This document shows, in pieces, positions 46,287 to 55,967 of a DNA stretch of 64,000 nt. Numbering within the stretch: the first letter of the stretch is position 1; every line of letters begins with the position of its first letter. This DNA is from Turicibacter sanguinis (GTDB lineage Bacteria > Bacillota_I > Bacilli_A > MOL361 > Turicibacteraceae). The stretch is taken from positions 527,501 to 591,500 of the forward strand of contig NZ_CP053187.1 of assembly GCF_013046825.1 (NCBI RefSeq), given 5' to 3'. The notes beneath the pieces were generated by a model. That model did not search any database. It had not been told where the DNA came from and worked only from the letters and a program-made list of their open reading frames with translations. The position numbers and the translations under genes were made by a program.

Positions 46287-49200
46287 TTATTTTACTTCTT
46301 TTTGACGTTTATTATAAATTACGTATGCTACATATCCAGCAACGATAAATGCAATACCACCTAACATCCATCCCATTACTTGATATCCTGTTTCGGGTTT
46401 ACCTGTTGATGGGTTTGAAGTCGTTGAATGATTTGTTGAGTTGTCGTTTGAATTATTGTTGCTTCCATCTGTGTTTCCACTATGATTTCCACCTGAATTA
46501 GAACCGCCACCTGAAGTGTTAATTAATGAATTTAAATAATTTACAACTTCAGTTTGAGATTTTGAAACTGTTAAAATTAATGAAATAGTTTCACCACTTC
46601 TTGTATTTGGAATTAATTGAATAGAATACTGGAATTCATTTGATGCTTCCGCTAATAAAGTGACTTTAACCGTATATCCTTGGAATCCATTTATCATTTC
46701 TTCAACATCTGTTAAAGTTGCACTTGATGCATTTAACATTAATGGACTTTCCACTGATCCATTTCCTGTCATTGGTTTAATCACAGCTGTATTAATTGCC
46801 CCTAAAATTGAATCAGGAATACTATATTCAGGAACCTCTGGATTTGGAATTTCTGGCGTTTCATCATCAATAACCACTAATTCATCAGTATCGCGAACAC
46901 GAATACGTGATCCTTCTGGGTCCTCTGCTGATAATCCAACAGCATATAACGTATCTCCTACTGAAATACGTGATTTCCATGAATCAATCTCATCTACTTT
47001 ACTTCCACCAATATATCCATTGATGAAGACACGAGCTTCTCCACTTCCATCATTAACAAAGATATTTCCTTTTTCAGTATCAATTCGAGTTACTGTTCCT
47101 TTCACGGCTACTAATAAACCTTCAGTTTCTTCTAACATACTATCTGCAGTTGACATGAATGTTGGTTTCACTAAGTTAATTGACTCATCAAGAATTTCAA
47201 CATCTAATGCTTCATTCACATTTCCTAATTGAGTATCACCTTCATAAGCTCCAACCACACCTGTAATACGTACTTTTTGTCCAAGTTTTAATTTTAAATT
47301 TGAAATTGGGTGAATCGTAATCCCACCGGTTTCATCTTGTACATAAATAACATCAAAGAACGTTGTTTTTGAGTTAGAGTTCCCAGCAGTCACATAACCT
47401 TCGATTGTACGAGTTTCACCTGCTAAATCTGGCATATTATCCCCATCTAGATCAGTATGAAGTTCTTTAATAGGGGTGATTTGCGCTTCTTTCGCTGGCG
47501 CTAAATCATTGATTAAATTTGTTACAATCGTACGGTTTGAATAATCATTCTTTGGATTCATTTCGAAATCTGAGAAGAACGTTACACCCGACGCTACTAC
47601 TTTAGATCCATTTGGTAAAGTTTCAACTGCTAACGCAACCATGTCACCTGGATTTAATGGAGTATAATCGCCTTGTTTATCCGCGTCATCATTCGTTGTA
47701 GTCTCATGCCCTTTTACCACAACATCAACATTTGTTGCATCTGCCGGAACTAAAACTGAATTTCCACTATAGAAACTAAATTTATAATCCGTATTTTTTG
47801 AATTACCTTGCTCTATTTTTCCAAAATCAATTCCTTTTGTATAGGGACTTTCTTCATTATAATCATCGAAGTATAAACGGTATGCTTGCCCACCATTTTC
47901 AACTGGATCTACAACCTGATCATCATTGAATCGAATCGTTGCACCGATTGCCTCTAAAACTTTATTTCCTTGAGCTGCGTTTCCAAACTGACCCGTTTGA
48001 TCTTTATAATCAGCTTTAGATGTGACGATTAAATCCCCACCTGCTTCAACAAAGGCTTTAATTGCTACGACCTCTTCATTACTGTAAACAAAATCATTTT
48101 CTGGATCTGTAATAATTAAAACATTGATTCCAGTTAAAATTTCAGATGTAATTGTTTCAGTATTAATCTTAACAACTCCACCTTCTTGGCCTACTAATTC
48201 AGTTACATAGTTCATGTTTCCAGCATAGTTTCCGGTTACGTATCCATTCATCTTACTTCCATCAATTAAAACATGGCTTACTTCACTTGAATCAAATGCT
48301 GTAATTTCAATACGCTCTGTATATTCACGAACAGCACCATTAATCGTTAATGTGAGCACTGCTTCGATCACATTTTTCCCTTTTTTCGTAATTGGGAATG
48401 TTGCTTTTAAAGAACCATTATTTGATGCTTCAATCATAGCTAATGAATCTGTTGCAACAGCTTCTGTTGATCCATTTACATAATATTCTACTTTAGCATT
48501 GGTAATAGCTTTACTTTCATTATTAAATACAACTGTTTCAACCGTTACCTCATCTCCTACTAATAATTTAGATGAGCTTGCTTCAACGTTTGAAATACCT
48601 ACATTTTCTTTTTCCCCAATCCAGACTGGAGCGGTTACCGCGATATCTTTATCTCCTTGAACCACTTTTACATAATAGTAAGTTGATGATGCATCTGGAG
48701 TAAATGTTAACTTCCATTCTTTTTCAGTCGCATTTACATTTGTAACCTCATGAGCAACGCGCCCACCATCTGTGATTAATTGAATTTTATCAATCGTATC
48801 TCCAGCATCAGGATCTAATACTGTTACCACTACATTAGCTTCTGATTGCTCAGATAAAATAGACCCCATTGTCGCACCATTTAACTCATATGAAATCTCT
48901 AAATTCTCATCTTCTGTTGAATAAACACGACGTTCACGAATCGCTTCATATAGGCTTTCACGTGTTAACTCTTCCGCTTCAATTACAGTACGCGCTGTAT
49001 TTGCATTTCCCCATAACCCTTTATGGTTATCTTGGTTATTTGTTGGAGCAACGTGCCATCCTTTATCTAACGCACGAGTATAATACTCATAAGATGGGAA
49101 ATGTCCACTTCCACGAATCGGTCCATCACCATTCCCTACTTCAATCAATGTAATTAATTCATCCACTTGTTCATCATAGAATCCAAAGTCTACGAAATCA

Positions 49201-51497
49201 CCAAATGTTGTTCCAGGATGGTTAAATTGTGAAACTGATTGTTCTTGCGTTTTTAAGGCATTATAATACGATTTTAAATCCATTGCTGCATTTGTACGCG
49301 TCTCAAACCCTGGTGTATTGAACGTATTCATATGTCCATACTTCCCAGTACCCGCTGACCAAGTCATTTCATAAGCATATAATGCTGTAAACACACCATC
49401 TTCATTATACTTATCAGCCGCTGCTAATCCTGTATTCCACTTCGTACTCATTGATCCATCAGCAATACTCGCTTGTGTATCATTATCAAATGAGTTTGAA
49501 TGATCAGTTACCGCTAAGAAATCAACTTTTGCTTGATTTTTAGCATACGTATAAGCTTCATCGATTGTTCCTTGACCATCTGATAAATTTGTATGAGAGT
49601 GTAATTGTCCAAAATATAAATTTCGAGCAACATCAGCAACTTTAAAGCTCCACTCTTTTTCGACGGCATTTCCTACTTTATCTTCTAACTGTAACTTAAT
49701 CGAATAAGTTCCATTTTCTAATTCTTTTTCAACTTGGTACGTTACCTCAGTTTCAGTAATTGTTGCCTTTTTAGTTACTTCTTCACCATTTAAGAATAAC
49801 TTCACTGACTCTGTGTTAATTCCTGAACGATCAGAATATTTAGCAGAAATTTTAGGTGTTTTATTTTTACCTAAGTTTGCATTATCTGCTGGAGATAGAC
49901 TCGTAATAAGAGGCGCAACCTTATCTAAATCAGAAATTTTAACCTGATATGTATCAGTCTGTGCTTTATTTCCTTCAGCATCTACTGCTTCAATATAATA
50001 TTCCATTCCATCTGTTGATAAATCAGACTTAGAAATCGTGCCTTCATATAAACCGTCCACTAAAGCCATCTCAATTGTTCGGAACTTTTCAGTCCCTGCA
50101 ACACGATAATTTAATGTTACTTTAGCAAGTTTACGATTATCTGATACATTGGCTTTAACCACTAAATCATAATCAAGATTTCCTTCTGCTAGGGCCGTAT
50201 GTTCAATAACAGGTAATTCTGTATCAGGTTCTTTATCCTTTAATGAAGTAGCTACTAATTTTAAGTCATCTAATGAAACATTCATTTGACCTTTAGTCGT
50301 TACAACAACTTGTAAACGAGTCGCATTAGCTGGTACCTCTAACTCATGCTTCACAGCACTTCCAGTAATTTCACTAATCTCTGCTAACGTATGCCAAGTA
50401 GTTCCATAATCAGATTGATATTGAACCGCTAAAACTGTTGTTCCTGAAGCTTGAGAAGAATTTCCCTTCACAGTTAAGTAAAACTTTGCAGTATCACCAA
50501 GTCCAAACTCTTGCGTTTGAATAAAATGATCCTTTTGGTTCATCTTCAGTGCAGGTCCACTATAAGTTTCAGTTACATTTGTACTCCAACCATCAGCTAA
50601 CGTTGGGAAAGAAGAAAATCCTTCATCAAAAACAACGATTTCTTCCACAACTGGCGTATTTTCTACAATGATTAATTTTTCAGCTACTAAACTTGGGTTA
50701 GCAGTTGATGTTGCCGTTAACATTGAACGTCCTTCAGCATGAGTTGTTATTTTTCCTTCAGGTGTTACAGTAATAACATTCTCATCAGTTGAAGCATACG
50801 TTACTTCTGTTTGTGTTGTATTTTCTGGTTGATACTCAACTTTTAACGTTGATTCAACCCCCACAGCAAGCTTAGAAGCTCCTGTTAGAACTAAACCTTC
50901 TAACGGAACAACATCTGGTGTTGGCTCACTTGGTAATTCTGCATCAGTAGAAGTAGATGTTGTTGTGACTTTAACATCATCAATCATCACATTCCCAACC
51001 ACTTTATTAATCATAAATTGAACTTGTGTCACCGTTTGGGCAAGCTCAAAAGTTAATGTTTGTTTATCTTGAGAAATAACCTCTGATAAAATAGTTTCCC
51101 AAATCCCATTATTAAGAACTTTAACAACAAGCTCTGAAGAAAAATCACCATTATTTCCATTACCTTTTGCGACAAAAGATAACGTTCCTACATTATCTAA
51201 TACAAACATCGGTGTTGTTAGTGTTTGTCCATTACTTCCAAGTTTAACAGATGGCGCAGCTAATCCACTATTTGAGATGTTATTATAGTTTGGACGTTGT
51301 CCATACGCATTTTCCTCTAACCACCCACTCGGCATTTCATTTATATAGTTATCAAAACCTTCTGATAAAACTACTTTCTGTACCGCCACTTCTTCCGCAT
51401 GAACAAAATATTTCGGTGTAGGGATTACAAATCCCGTTGTTGCGATACTAACAGCTAACACACTGTTTAATACCTTTTTAAAAATTGTTGTCCTCAT
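46287..51497 (-). CDS. Giant surface protein with PHP metallohydrolase domain
   Basis: About 1736 residues, secreted. ATG at 51497 (MRTTIFKKVL) follows GGAGG. Numbering here is from a start four codons earlier. Signal peptide about 5-40; two jelly-roll-like modules (about 45-185 and 290-425) flank a Big_2 Ig-like repeat (200-285). Two more Ig/Fn3-like repeats follow, then a PHP domain (about 630-880) with all likely metal ligands: QLHSHTNLSDG, LAVTDHSN, YAYEMTW, SQFNHPG and NNQDNHKG. A CARDB repeat (970-1060), a gatase/DUF4350-like segment (1078-1330), two OB folds (1360-1445, 1456-1506), the shared module (1556-1660), a Gly/Ser/Asn linker and KPETGY anchor complete it. It is CehA/McbA-like; substrate unknown, nucleotides or phosphoesters being possible. 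Confidence 0.85.
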   Translation of the reverse strand: MRTTIFKKVLNSVLAVSIATTGFVIPTPKYFVHAEEVAVQKVVLSEGFDNYINEMPSGWLEENAYGQRPNYNNISNSGLAAPSVKLGSNGQTLTTPMFVLDNVGTLSFVAKGNGNNGDFSSELVVKVLNNGIWETILSEVISQDKQTLTFELAQTVTQVQFMINKVVGNVMIDDVKVTTTSTSTDAELPSEPTPDVVPLEGLVLTGASKLAVGVESTLKVEYQPENTTQTEVTYASTDENVITVTPEGKITTHAEGRSMLTATSTANPSLVAEKLIIVENTPVVEEIVVFDEGFSSFPTLADGWSTNVTETYSGPALKMNQKDHFIQTQEFGLGDTAKFYLTVKGNSSQASGTTVLAVQYQSDYGTTWHTLAEISEITGSAVKHELEVPANATRLQVVVTTKGQMNVSLDDLKLVATSLKDKEPDTELPVIEHTALAEGNLDYDLVVKANVSDNRKLAKVTLNYRVAGTEKFRTIEMALVDGLYEGTISKSDLSTDGMEYYIEAVDAEGNKAQTDTYQVKISDLDKVAPLITSLSPADNANLGKNKTPKISAKYSDRSGINTESVKLFLNGEEVTKKATITETEVTYQVEKELENGTYSIKLQLEDKVGNAVEKEWSFKVADVARNLYFGQLHSHTNLSDGQGTIDEAYTYAKNQAKVDFLAVTDHSNSFDNDTQASIADGSMSTKWNTGLAAADKYNEDGVFTALYAYEMTWSAGTGKYGHMNTFNTPGFETRTNAAMDLKSYYNALKTQEQSVSQFNHPGTTFGDFVDFGFYDEQVDELITLIEVGNGDGPIRGSGHFPSYEYYTRALDKGWHVAPTNNQDNHKGLWGNANTARTVIEAEELTRESLYEAIRERRVYSTEDENLEISYELNGATMGSILSEQSEANVVVTVLDPDAGDTIDKIQLITDGGRVAHEVTNVNATEKEWKLTFTPDASSTYYYVKVVQGDKDIAVTAPVWIGEKENVGISNVEASSSKLLVGDEVTVETVVFNNESKAITNAKVEYYVNGSTEAVATDSLAMIEASNNGSLKATFPITKKGKNVIEAVLTLTINGAVREYTERIEITAFDSSEVSHVLIDGSKMNGYVTGNYAGNMNYVTELVGQEGGVVKINTETITSEILTGINVLIITDPENDFVYSNEEVVAIKAFVEAGGDLIVTSKADYKDQTGQFGNAAQGNKVLEAIGATIRFNDDQVVDPVENGGQAYRLYFDDYNEESPYTKGIDFGKIEQGNSKNTDYKFSFYSGNSVLVPADATNVDVVVKGHETTTNDDADKQGDYTPLNPGDMVALAVETLPNGSKVVASGVTFFSDFEMNPKNDYSNRTIVTNLINDLAPAKEAQITPIKELHTDLDGDNMPDLAGETRTIEGYVTAGNSNSKTTFFDVIYVQDETGGITIHPISNLKLKLGQKVRITGVVGAYEGDTQLGNVNEALDVEILDESINLVKPTFMSTADSMLEETEGLLVAVKGTVTRIDTEKGNIFVNDGSGEARVFINGYIGGSKVDEIDSWKSRISVGDTLYAVGLSAEDPEGSRIRVRDTDELVVIDDETPEIPNPEVPEYSIPDSILGAINTAVIKPMTGNGSVESPLMLNASSATLTDVEEMINGFQGYTVKVTLLAEASNEFQYSIQLIPNTRSGETISLILTVSKSQTEVVNYLNSLINTSGGGSNSGGNHSGNTDGSNNNSNDNSTNHSTTSNPSTGKPETGYQVMGWMLGGIAFIVAGYVAYVIYNKRQKEVK

Positions 51498-51563
51498 AAT
51501 ATCCTCCATATTACTTATTTTCTGAAAATAAAAATGGCCTTTAATATTTTCAGATTTATTTCC

Positions 51564-51569
51564 ATTATA
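51564..51569 (-). promoter_or_regulatory. -10 of the PHP surface protein gene
   Basis: TATAAT within TTGTTATAATGG on the minus strand, about 67 bases before the ATG. The -35 is weak. Confidence 0.45.
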
Positions 51570-51647
51570 ACAATTTTTTGGAAAAAAATAATTAATTTAT
51601 TGTTAAAAATATAAAAATTTTGTCATAATTTAGTAATATTTGTATAA

Positions 51648-51679
51648 AAAAGTTGATTATCTCTAATCAACTTTTTTCA
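51648..51679 (-). terminator. Terminator overlapping the YibE/F gene end
   Basis: AAAAAGTTGATTA / TAATCAACTTTTTT. It overlaps the last codons of the gene ending at 51663. Confidence 0.85.
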
Positions 51680-52808
51680 TTTTACATAAATATGCCGTCA
51701 CAACCACTGTAATGGGAACCGTTATAACAATTCCAATACTTCCTGATAATCCTTGAATTAATTCTGTGCCTAACACATCTAAGTTAACTAACTGTTTTTC
51801 ACTAATTGATGCAGTAAAAATCAAAATCATCGTTGTTAATGATCCACCTGCTAAAGCTAAAATTAACGTATTCGTCATTGTACCAATCATATCAGTTCCA
51901 ACATTCATTCCGCTTCGGACTAATTCTTTAAATGTTAATTGTTCATTTACTGAGATTAATTCAAATAACGATGAAGAAATTGACATCGCAACATCCATGA
52001 CCGCCCCTAGCGATGCAATTAATATCGCTGCTAACATTAACCCTTTTATTTGAAGTTTACTAGTCTCTGACACATAGAGTAAAGCCTCTGTATCTTGCAT
52101 CGTTCCACCTGATAAATGCGACCAATTTCCAAACAAATAGGCAATAAGAGTTGCAATTAAGACACCTGATAACGTTCCAATAATAGCAGCCAATGTCTTC
52201 TTATTAATTCCTGAAACAAGTCCTAATGTTACAAAGGTACTTAAAAAGACTATAATGGTTGCCGCTAATACTGGGTTCATTCCGTTTAACATTAACGGTA
52301 GCATTAAAAAGATAACACAAGTCCCAGTAAATAATAATGAAACAATCGATTTTACACCCTTTAACTTTCCAATCCAAGCAACTAATACAAAGAAAATAAT
52401 CGCCAATATCACAATGACATGACTACGCTTATACGTATTTGTTGTTAAATCCATAATTTCGCCATCTTCTAGATAAGCTCCAACTATAATATCTGTACCT
52501 TTTTTAACCACTGTATTATATAGACGGCTTACATAATTTTTAAAAACATGTTGTTCTCCCGAATATGGCCCTTCGGTAATCTGAACCCGTATATTTTGTA
52601 ATCCGACTGTGAATTCTCCTGTATAATTATCAGGTCCTAACTCTTCATCTATCACTTCTAAAACCGTTGCTTCATAATACTGAATATCCCGATTTAATCG
52701 ATTAGGTAGATATCCTCCTTGAAAAATAGAATCCGATACAACGACAATGACAAAGCATGCTAGCAATGTCAAAATAATGGGCATAATCTCTTTCACCAAT
52801 TTCTTCAC
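51663..52808 (-). CDS. YibE/F-like multi-pass membrane protein
   Basis: A 381-residue membrane protein of the YibE/F family. One N-terminal membrane segment, an extracytoplasmic loop of about 100 residues (YYEATVLEVIDEELGPDNY, VKKGTDIIVGAYLEDGEI) and about seven further segments follow. The GLVSGINKKTLAAIIGTLSGV and LGAVMDVAMSISSSLFEL stretches are family-like. Role unknown; lactococcal relatives were linked to stress. It follows the lipoprotein gene at 52927 but is separated from it by a terminator. Confidence 0.85.
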   Translation of the reverse strand: MKKLVKEIMPIILTLLACFVIVVVSDSIFQGGYLPNRLNRDIQYYEATVLEVIDEELGPDNYTGEFTVGLQNIRVQITEGPYSGEQHVFKNYVSRLYNTVVKKGTDIIVGAYLEDGEIMDLTTNTYKRSHVIVILAIIFFVLVAWIGKLKGVKSIVSLLFTGTCVIFLMLPLMLNGMNPVLAATIIVFLSTFVTLGLVSGINKKTLAAIIGTLSGVLIATLIAYLFGNWSHLSGGTMQDTEALLYVSETSKLQIKGLMLAAILIASLGAVMDVAMSISSSLFELISVNEQLTFKELVRSGMNVGTDMIGTMTNTLILALAGGSLTTMILIFTASISEKQLVNLDVLGTELIQGLSGSIGIVITVPITVVVTAYLCKMKKVD

Positions 52809-52849
52809 AATTAATCCTCCTAGCTATAATCCTCACATACCTCTCCATA

Positions 52850-52900
52850 AAAAAAGGAATGTTGTTCATAATCATTATACAACATTCCTTTTTTTTAACA
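52850..52900 (-). terminator. Terminator of the DUF4300 lipoprotein gene
   Basis: AAAAAAAGGAATGTTGT / ACAACATTCCTTTTTTTT with a loop of about 13 bases. Confidence 0.85.
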
Positions 52901-52926
52901 AAATATTACATTATTATACAATTTTT

Positions 52927-53817
52927 TTATTCAGCATTTAACCACTTATCATTTTGCATGAAAATTGGTTTACTTCCACCATCGAATACATGATTCCCAT
53001 AAAGAGCCGTTAAATAGGCTTTGAATTCATCTATATTGCTATATTTTGAAACAATGTAGGGTTCCATTGAGGCCACCTTTTCTAAAAATAAATATCCATC
53101 ATCTGTTTTAATTAAAACACCCGTATGCCCAATAAATAGTGATTTATCCTCGTTGTAATTTAAGAAAACACTGATAATTGAAATATTATCGTCCGTCTCA
53201 AACTTTATCCCACGATTTTTCCATTCCTTTTGAATTTGTTTAACATGAAAACTTTGATCAGTCGTCTCTTTTGTTGAAATCGCCGTATAAAAGTTATGAT
53301 AGGCACTTGCTTCTTCATCTGTAAACTGAATATTAGGATTTTCTTTAATAATCTCTTCATCAAATATTAAATTATTCATTTCGTCTGAGATAACGTCTTC
53401 TGTATCTATTTTAATTAGTTCCTTCATTAAGTTAAAAACTGTTAATCGGCAATTTTGATCTAAATAATCTGTTTGATTATCCCATTGTTCTTGAATATAT
53501 GCATAATCAATCGATAAGTCAAAAAGATTAATTGTTTCAAATCCTACCTTCGTGTCTAGCGTATCCACAGCTAGTTTATTAAAATGATTGACCGATGTAA
53601 AAAATGAATTAATAGCTGACTGAGAAATACCATTTTCTAATAATAAAGCCGAAACTTTATGTTGAGTCTCGTCATCATTTAAGAATGAGTATGTAAAGGG
53701 GATAGATTGTTGCACTTCCGTACTTTCTTCTGATATTGATTCTAACTCTACTTTTTTAGAACTACATCCTGTAACTAATACAATAGCTGTTCCTACTAGT
53801 AAGAAATATTTCTTCAT
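52927..53817 (-). CDS. DUF4300 family lipoprotein
   Basis: A 296-residue lipoprotein. Start at 53817 (MKKYFLLVG) follows GGAGG. Lipobox LVTGCSS at about 17-21. The chain (PFTYSFLNDDETQHKVSALL, DYLDQNCRLTVFNLMKELI, GHTGVLIKTDDGYLFLEKVA) resembles the DUF4300 family found in streptococci and relatives, which may be an NlpC/papain-like protein: the CRLTVF and GHTGVLI segments could hold catalytic Cys and His, but I cannot verify this. Cell-surface function unknown. Confidence 0.75.
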   Translation of the reverse strand: MKKYFLLVGTAIVLVTGCSSKKVELESISEESTEVQQSIPFTYSFLNDDETQHKVSALLLENGISQSAINSFFTSVNHFNKLAVDTLDTKVGFETINLFDLSIDYAYIQEQWDNQTDYLDQNCRLTVFNLMKELIKIDTEDVISDEMNNLIFDEEIIKENPNIQFTDEEASAYHNFYTAISTKETTDQSFHVKQIQKEWKNRGIKFETDDNISIISVFLNYNEDKSLFIGHTGVLIKTDDGYLFLEKVASMEPYIVSKYSNIDEFKAYLTALYGNHVFDGGSKPIFMQNDKWLNAE

Positions 53818-53897
53818 ACTAAAATCCTCCACTTATTTAAAGTCTGTTTTATTATTTACCTATTAGACGCAAACATCAAGAAAAAAGTTTTAAAATA

Positions 53898-53936
53898 CTA
53901 AAAAAGATTACTGAAATCAGTAATCTTTTTTTAGTA
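53898..53936 (-). terminator. Terminator of the degV pair
   Basis: AAAAAGATTACTGA / TCAGTAATCTTTTTTT just after the degV stop at 53937. Confidence 0.9.
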
Positions 53937-54788
53937 TTATTTATGTTTTACCCAACCAACGGCAACTGCTCCTGGTCCCCCATGAACAGCTACTACTAAT
54001 GAAATTGAATAGATATTAATTTCATGATTTGGATAAATTTCTTGTAATTCTGTTTGAACTGTTTTTGCAGCCTCTTCATTCCCAATATGCATCACAACTA
54101 ATTGATAATCTTCTGTTAACTGTGCCTCTTTTGAAATTTCAATTAAACGCTTTAATGCCTTTTTAAACGTGCGAATCTTTTCAACAGCTTGGAATGTTCC
54201 ATCAGGTTGAATTTGGCAAATAGGTTTAATTTGTAGTAAGCTACCTAATGCTGCTTCAACATTTGATAAACGTCCACCTTTACGTAAATTAGTTAAATCA
54301 TTAATAGCTGCGTAAAATTGATTATTTTCACGAATCATTTCTAAGTATTCTAAAATTTCTTGAGCTGACGCTCCTTCTTTAGCTTTCATTGCTGCATAAA
54401 CAGCAAACATACCTTGTGTATAAGTAACAGTACGTGAATCAAATACGTGAATATGCTCAGGGTTAACCATTTCTGCACATGTTAAAGCTGTTTGATGACT
54501 ACCACTTAATTGACTTGAAATGTTAATATGAATAATATCTTCATACCCTTGTTCAAATAATGATTCATATAAAGCTATCGTTTGTCCTGGAGATGGTTGT
54601 GAAGTTGTTGGTAACCCGTTGTAATTGGCACTACGCTCAAGAAACTCCTCAGGAGACATATCAATAAATTCTCGATAAGACTCAGTTCCAAAAACCACCG
54701 AAATATAGTTAACATAAATATCTAAAGCTTTTACAGTCTCTGCAGGAATACAACCTGTACTATCAGATACAATCGCGACTTTTGCCAT
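53937..54788 (-). CDS. DegV family (FakB-like) protein, second
   Basis: A 283-residue DegV-fold protein. Family signs are VAIVSDSTGCIPAE, TTSQPSPGQTIALYE, INISSQLSGSHQTAL, DSRTVTYTQG, LTNLRKGGRLSN and HGGPGAVAVGW. Likely binds a fatty acid for the FakA kinase. It lies 30 bp after the third DegV gene (54819) and shares a transcript with it. Confidence 0.92.
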   Translation of the reverse strand: MAKVAIVSDSTGCIPAETVKALDIYVNYISVVFGTESYREFIDMSPEEFLERSANYNGLPTTSQPSPGQTIALYESLFEQGYEDIIHINISSQLSGSHQTALTCAEMVNPEHIHVFDSRTVTYTQGMFAVYAAMKAKEGASAQEILEYLEMIRENNQFYAAINDLTNLRKGGRLSNVEAALGSLLQIKPICQIQPDGTFQAVEKIRTFKKALKRLIEISKEAQLTEDYQLVVMHIGNEEAAKTVQTELQEIYPNHEINIYSISLVVAVHGGPGAVAVGWVKHK

Positions 54789-54818
54789 ATCATTTTCCTC
54801 CCAAATCTAGTTTGCTAA

Positions 54819-55685
54819 TTAAATTTTATATTGATCTGGCATCCAGCAAGCTCCTACGCCTCCGCGACCAAAGTGAATCGCCATAACTGGGCCAATTTCA
54901 TTTCCTACATGAACTTCTGCTTGATCACCGCAAGCTTCTTCCATTAATTTTTTCAACTCTTGTGCTAACTCTAAATCATTAGAATAAGTAAGGCGAACAA
55001 TCTGCTTACCAGACTTTTCGATTTCCTCTTTTAAATGTTCTACCATCCATTTTAATACACGTTTTTTTGTACGAACTTTATCCAAAACATCAAGCTGGGC
55101 ATCAACTAACCCGATAATTGGCTTAATATTTAATAAATTACCGATACTTGCTGCTGTTTTAGATAAACGCCCCGTTTTAACTAACGTATTTAAGTCATCA
55201 ATGACTAAACAAAGTGTTGTATGATTACGATAAAATTCAATCACTTTTAATAATTCATCTAATGATTTTCCTTCATCGATTAATTGACAAACTTTAATAA
55301 TAATATTTTCTTCCCCAATTGATGCGGTATTTAAATCGATAACCGAAATACGTCCTTCTAATCCATCTACCATTGTACTAGCAATACGTGCCGCATTAAC
55401 TGTTCCGCTTACTTTTGGTGTACAATGTAAACTTAAAATATAATCATACTCATCTTTGATTTGCTCATAAATCTGAACAAACACATCAGGTGATGGCTGT
55501 GATGTTGAGTATGATGCACCACTATCAATTAGATTAAATAACTCTTTATTATTGATTTCTTTATGCTCTACATAAGTTTGATCATTTACAATAACATTTA
55601 AATATCCATAATAAACATATGGATAGCGTTCTAAATCAGATGTCGTTAAATGCGTAAGACTATCTGTTACAATTGCAATTTTCAT
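54819..55685 (-). CDS. DegV family (FakB-like) protein, third
   Basis: A 288-residue DegV-fold protein. Start at 55685 (MKIAIVTDSLTH) follows AGGTGG. Family signs are SYSTSQPSPDVFVQIYE, LHCTPKVSGTVNAARIA, LNTLVKTGRLSK and HFGRGGVGACWM. With its neighbour and the copy at 3826 it makes three paralogues. Different FakB proteins usually prefer different acyl chains. Promoter at 55714-55740. Confidence 0.92.
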   Translation of the reverse strand: MKIAIVTDSLTHLTTSDLERYPYVYYGYLNVIVNDQTYVEHKEINNKELFNLIDSGASYSTSQPSPDVFVQIYEQIKDEYDYILSLHCTPKVSGTVNAARIASTMVDGLEGRISVIDLNTASIGEENIIIKVCQLIDEGKSLDELLKVIEFYRNHTTLCLVIDDLNTLVKTGRLSKTAASIGNLLNIKPIIGLVDAQLDVLDKVRTKKRVLKWMVEHLKEEIEKSGKQIVRLTYSNDLELAQELKKLMEEACGDQAEVHVGNEIGPVMAIHFGRGGVGACWMPDQYKI

Positions 55686-55713
55686 AATCCACCTCATTAT
55701 CTTAACTATCAAT

Positions 55714-55740
55714 ATTATAACATATTTTATAATGACTCAA
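55714..55740 (-). promoter_or_regulatory. Promoter of the degV pair
   Basis: TTGAGT, 15-bp spacer and extended TGTTATAAT on the minus strand. Confidence 0.55.
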
Positions 55741-55912
55741 ATATTCGACTTCATCTTAACGAACGAAAAATAGTTTTATTTTCAAAGCTTTCTGTTCTAT
55801 TTTAACTTAAATCAAAAAAAAGTCAACTTTTTAAATACTAATCCTCTACTATAATATGAACTTTTCCATTATATTCATGCATTATATTAGAAAATACAAA
55901 TTCCCTAAATAG

Positions 55913-55941
55913 TTGGTTTTTAATCTAGAATTCGATATAAT
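55913..55941 (+). promoter_or_regulatory. Promoter of yigZ
   Basis: TTGGTT, 17-bp spacer and TATAAT, 27 bases before the ATG. Good sigma-A match. Confidence 0.75.
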
Positions 55942-55967
55942 TAAACCAAAGAACATGAGGTGATTAC

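Noticed and set aside
41586-49153. Small ORFs inside the two giant genes on either strand
   Set aside because: They are frame shadows without ribosome sites, and the host genes are continuous with clear domains.
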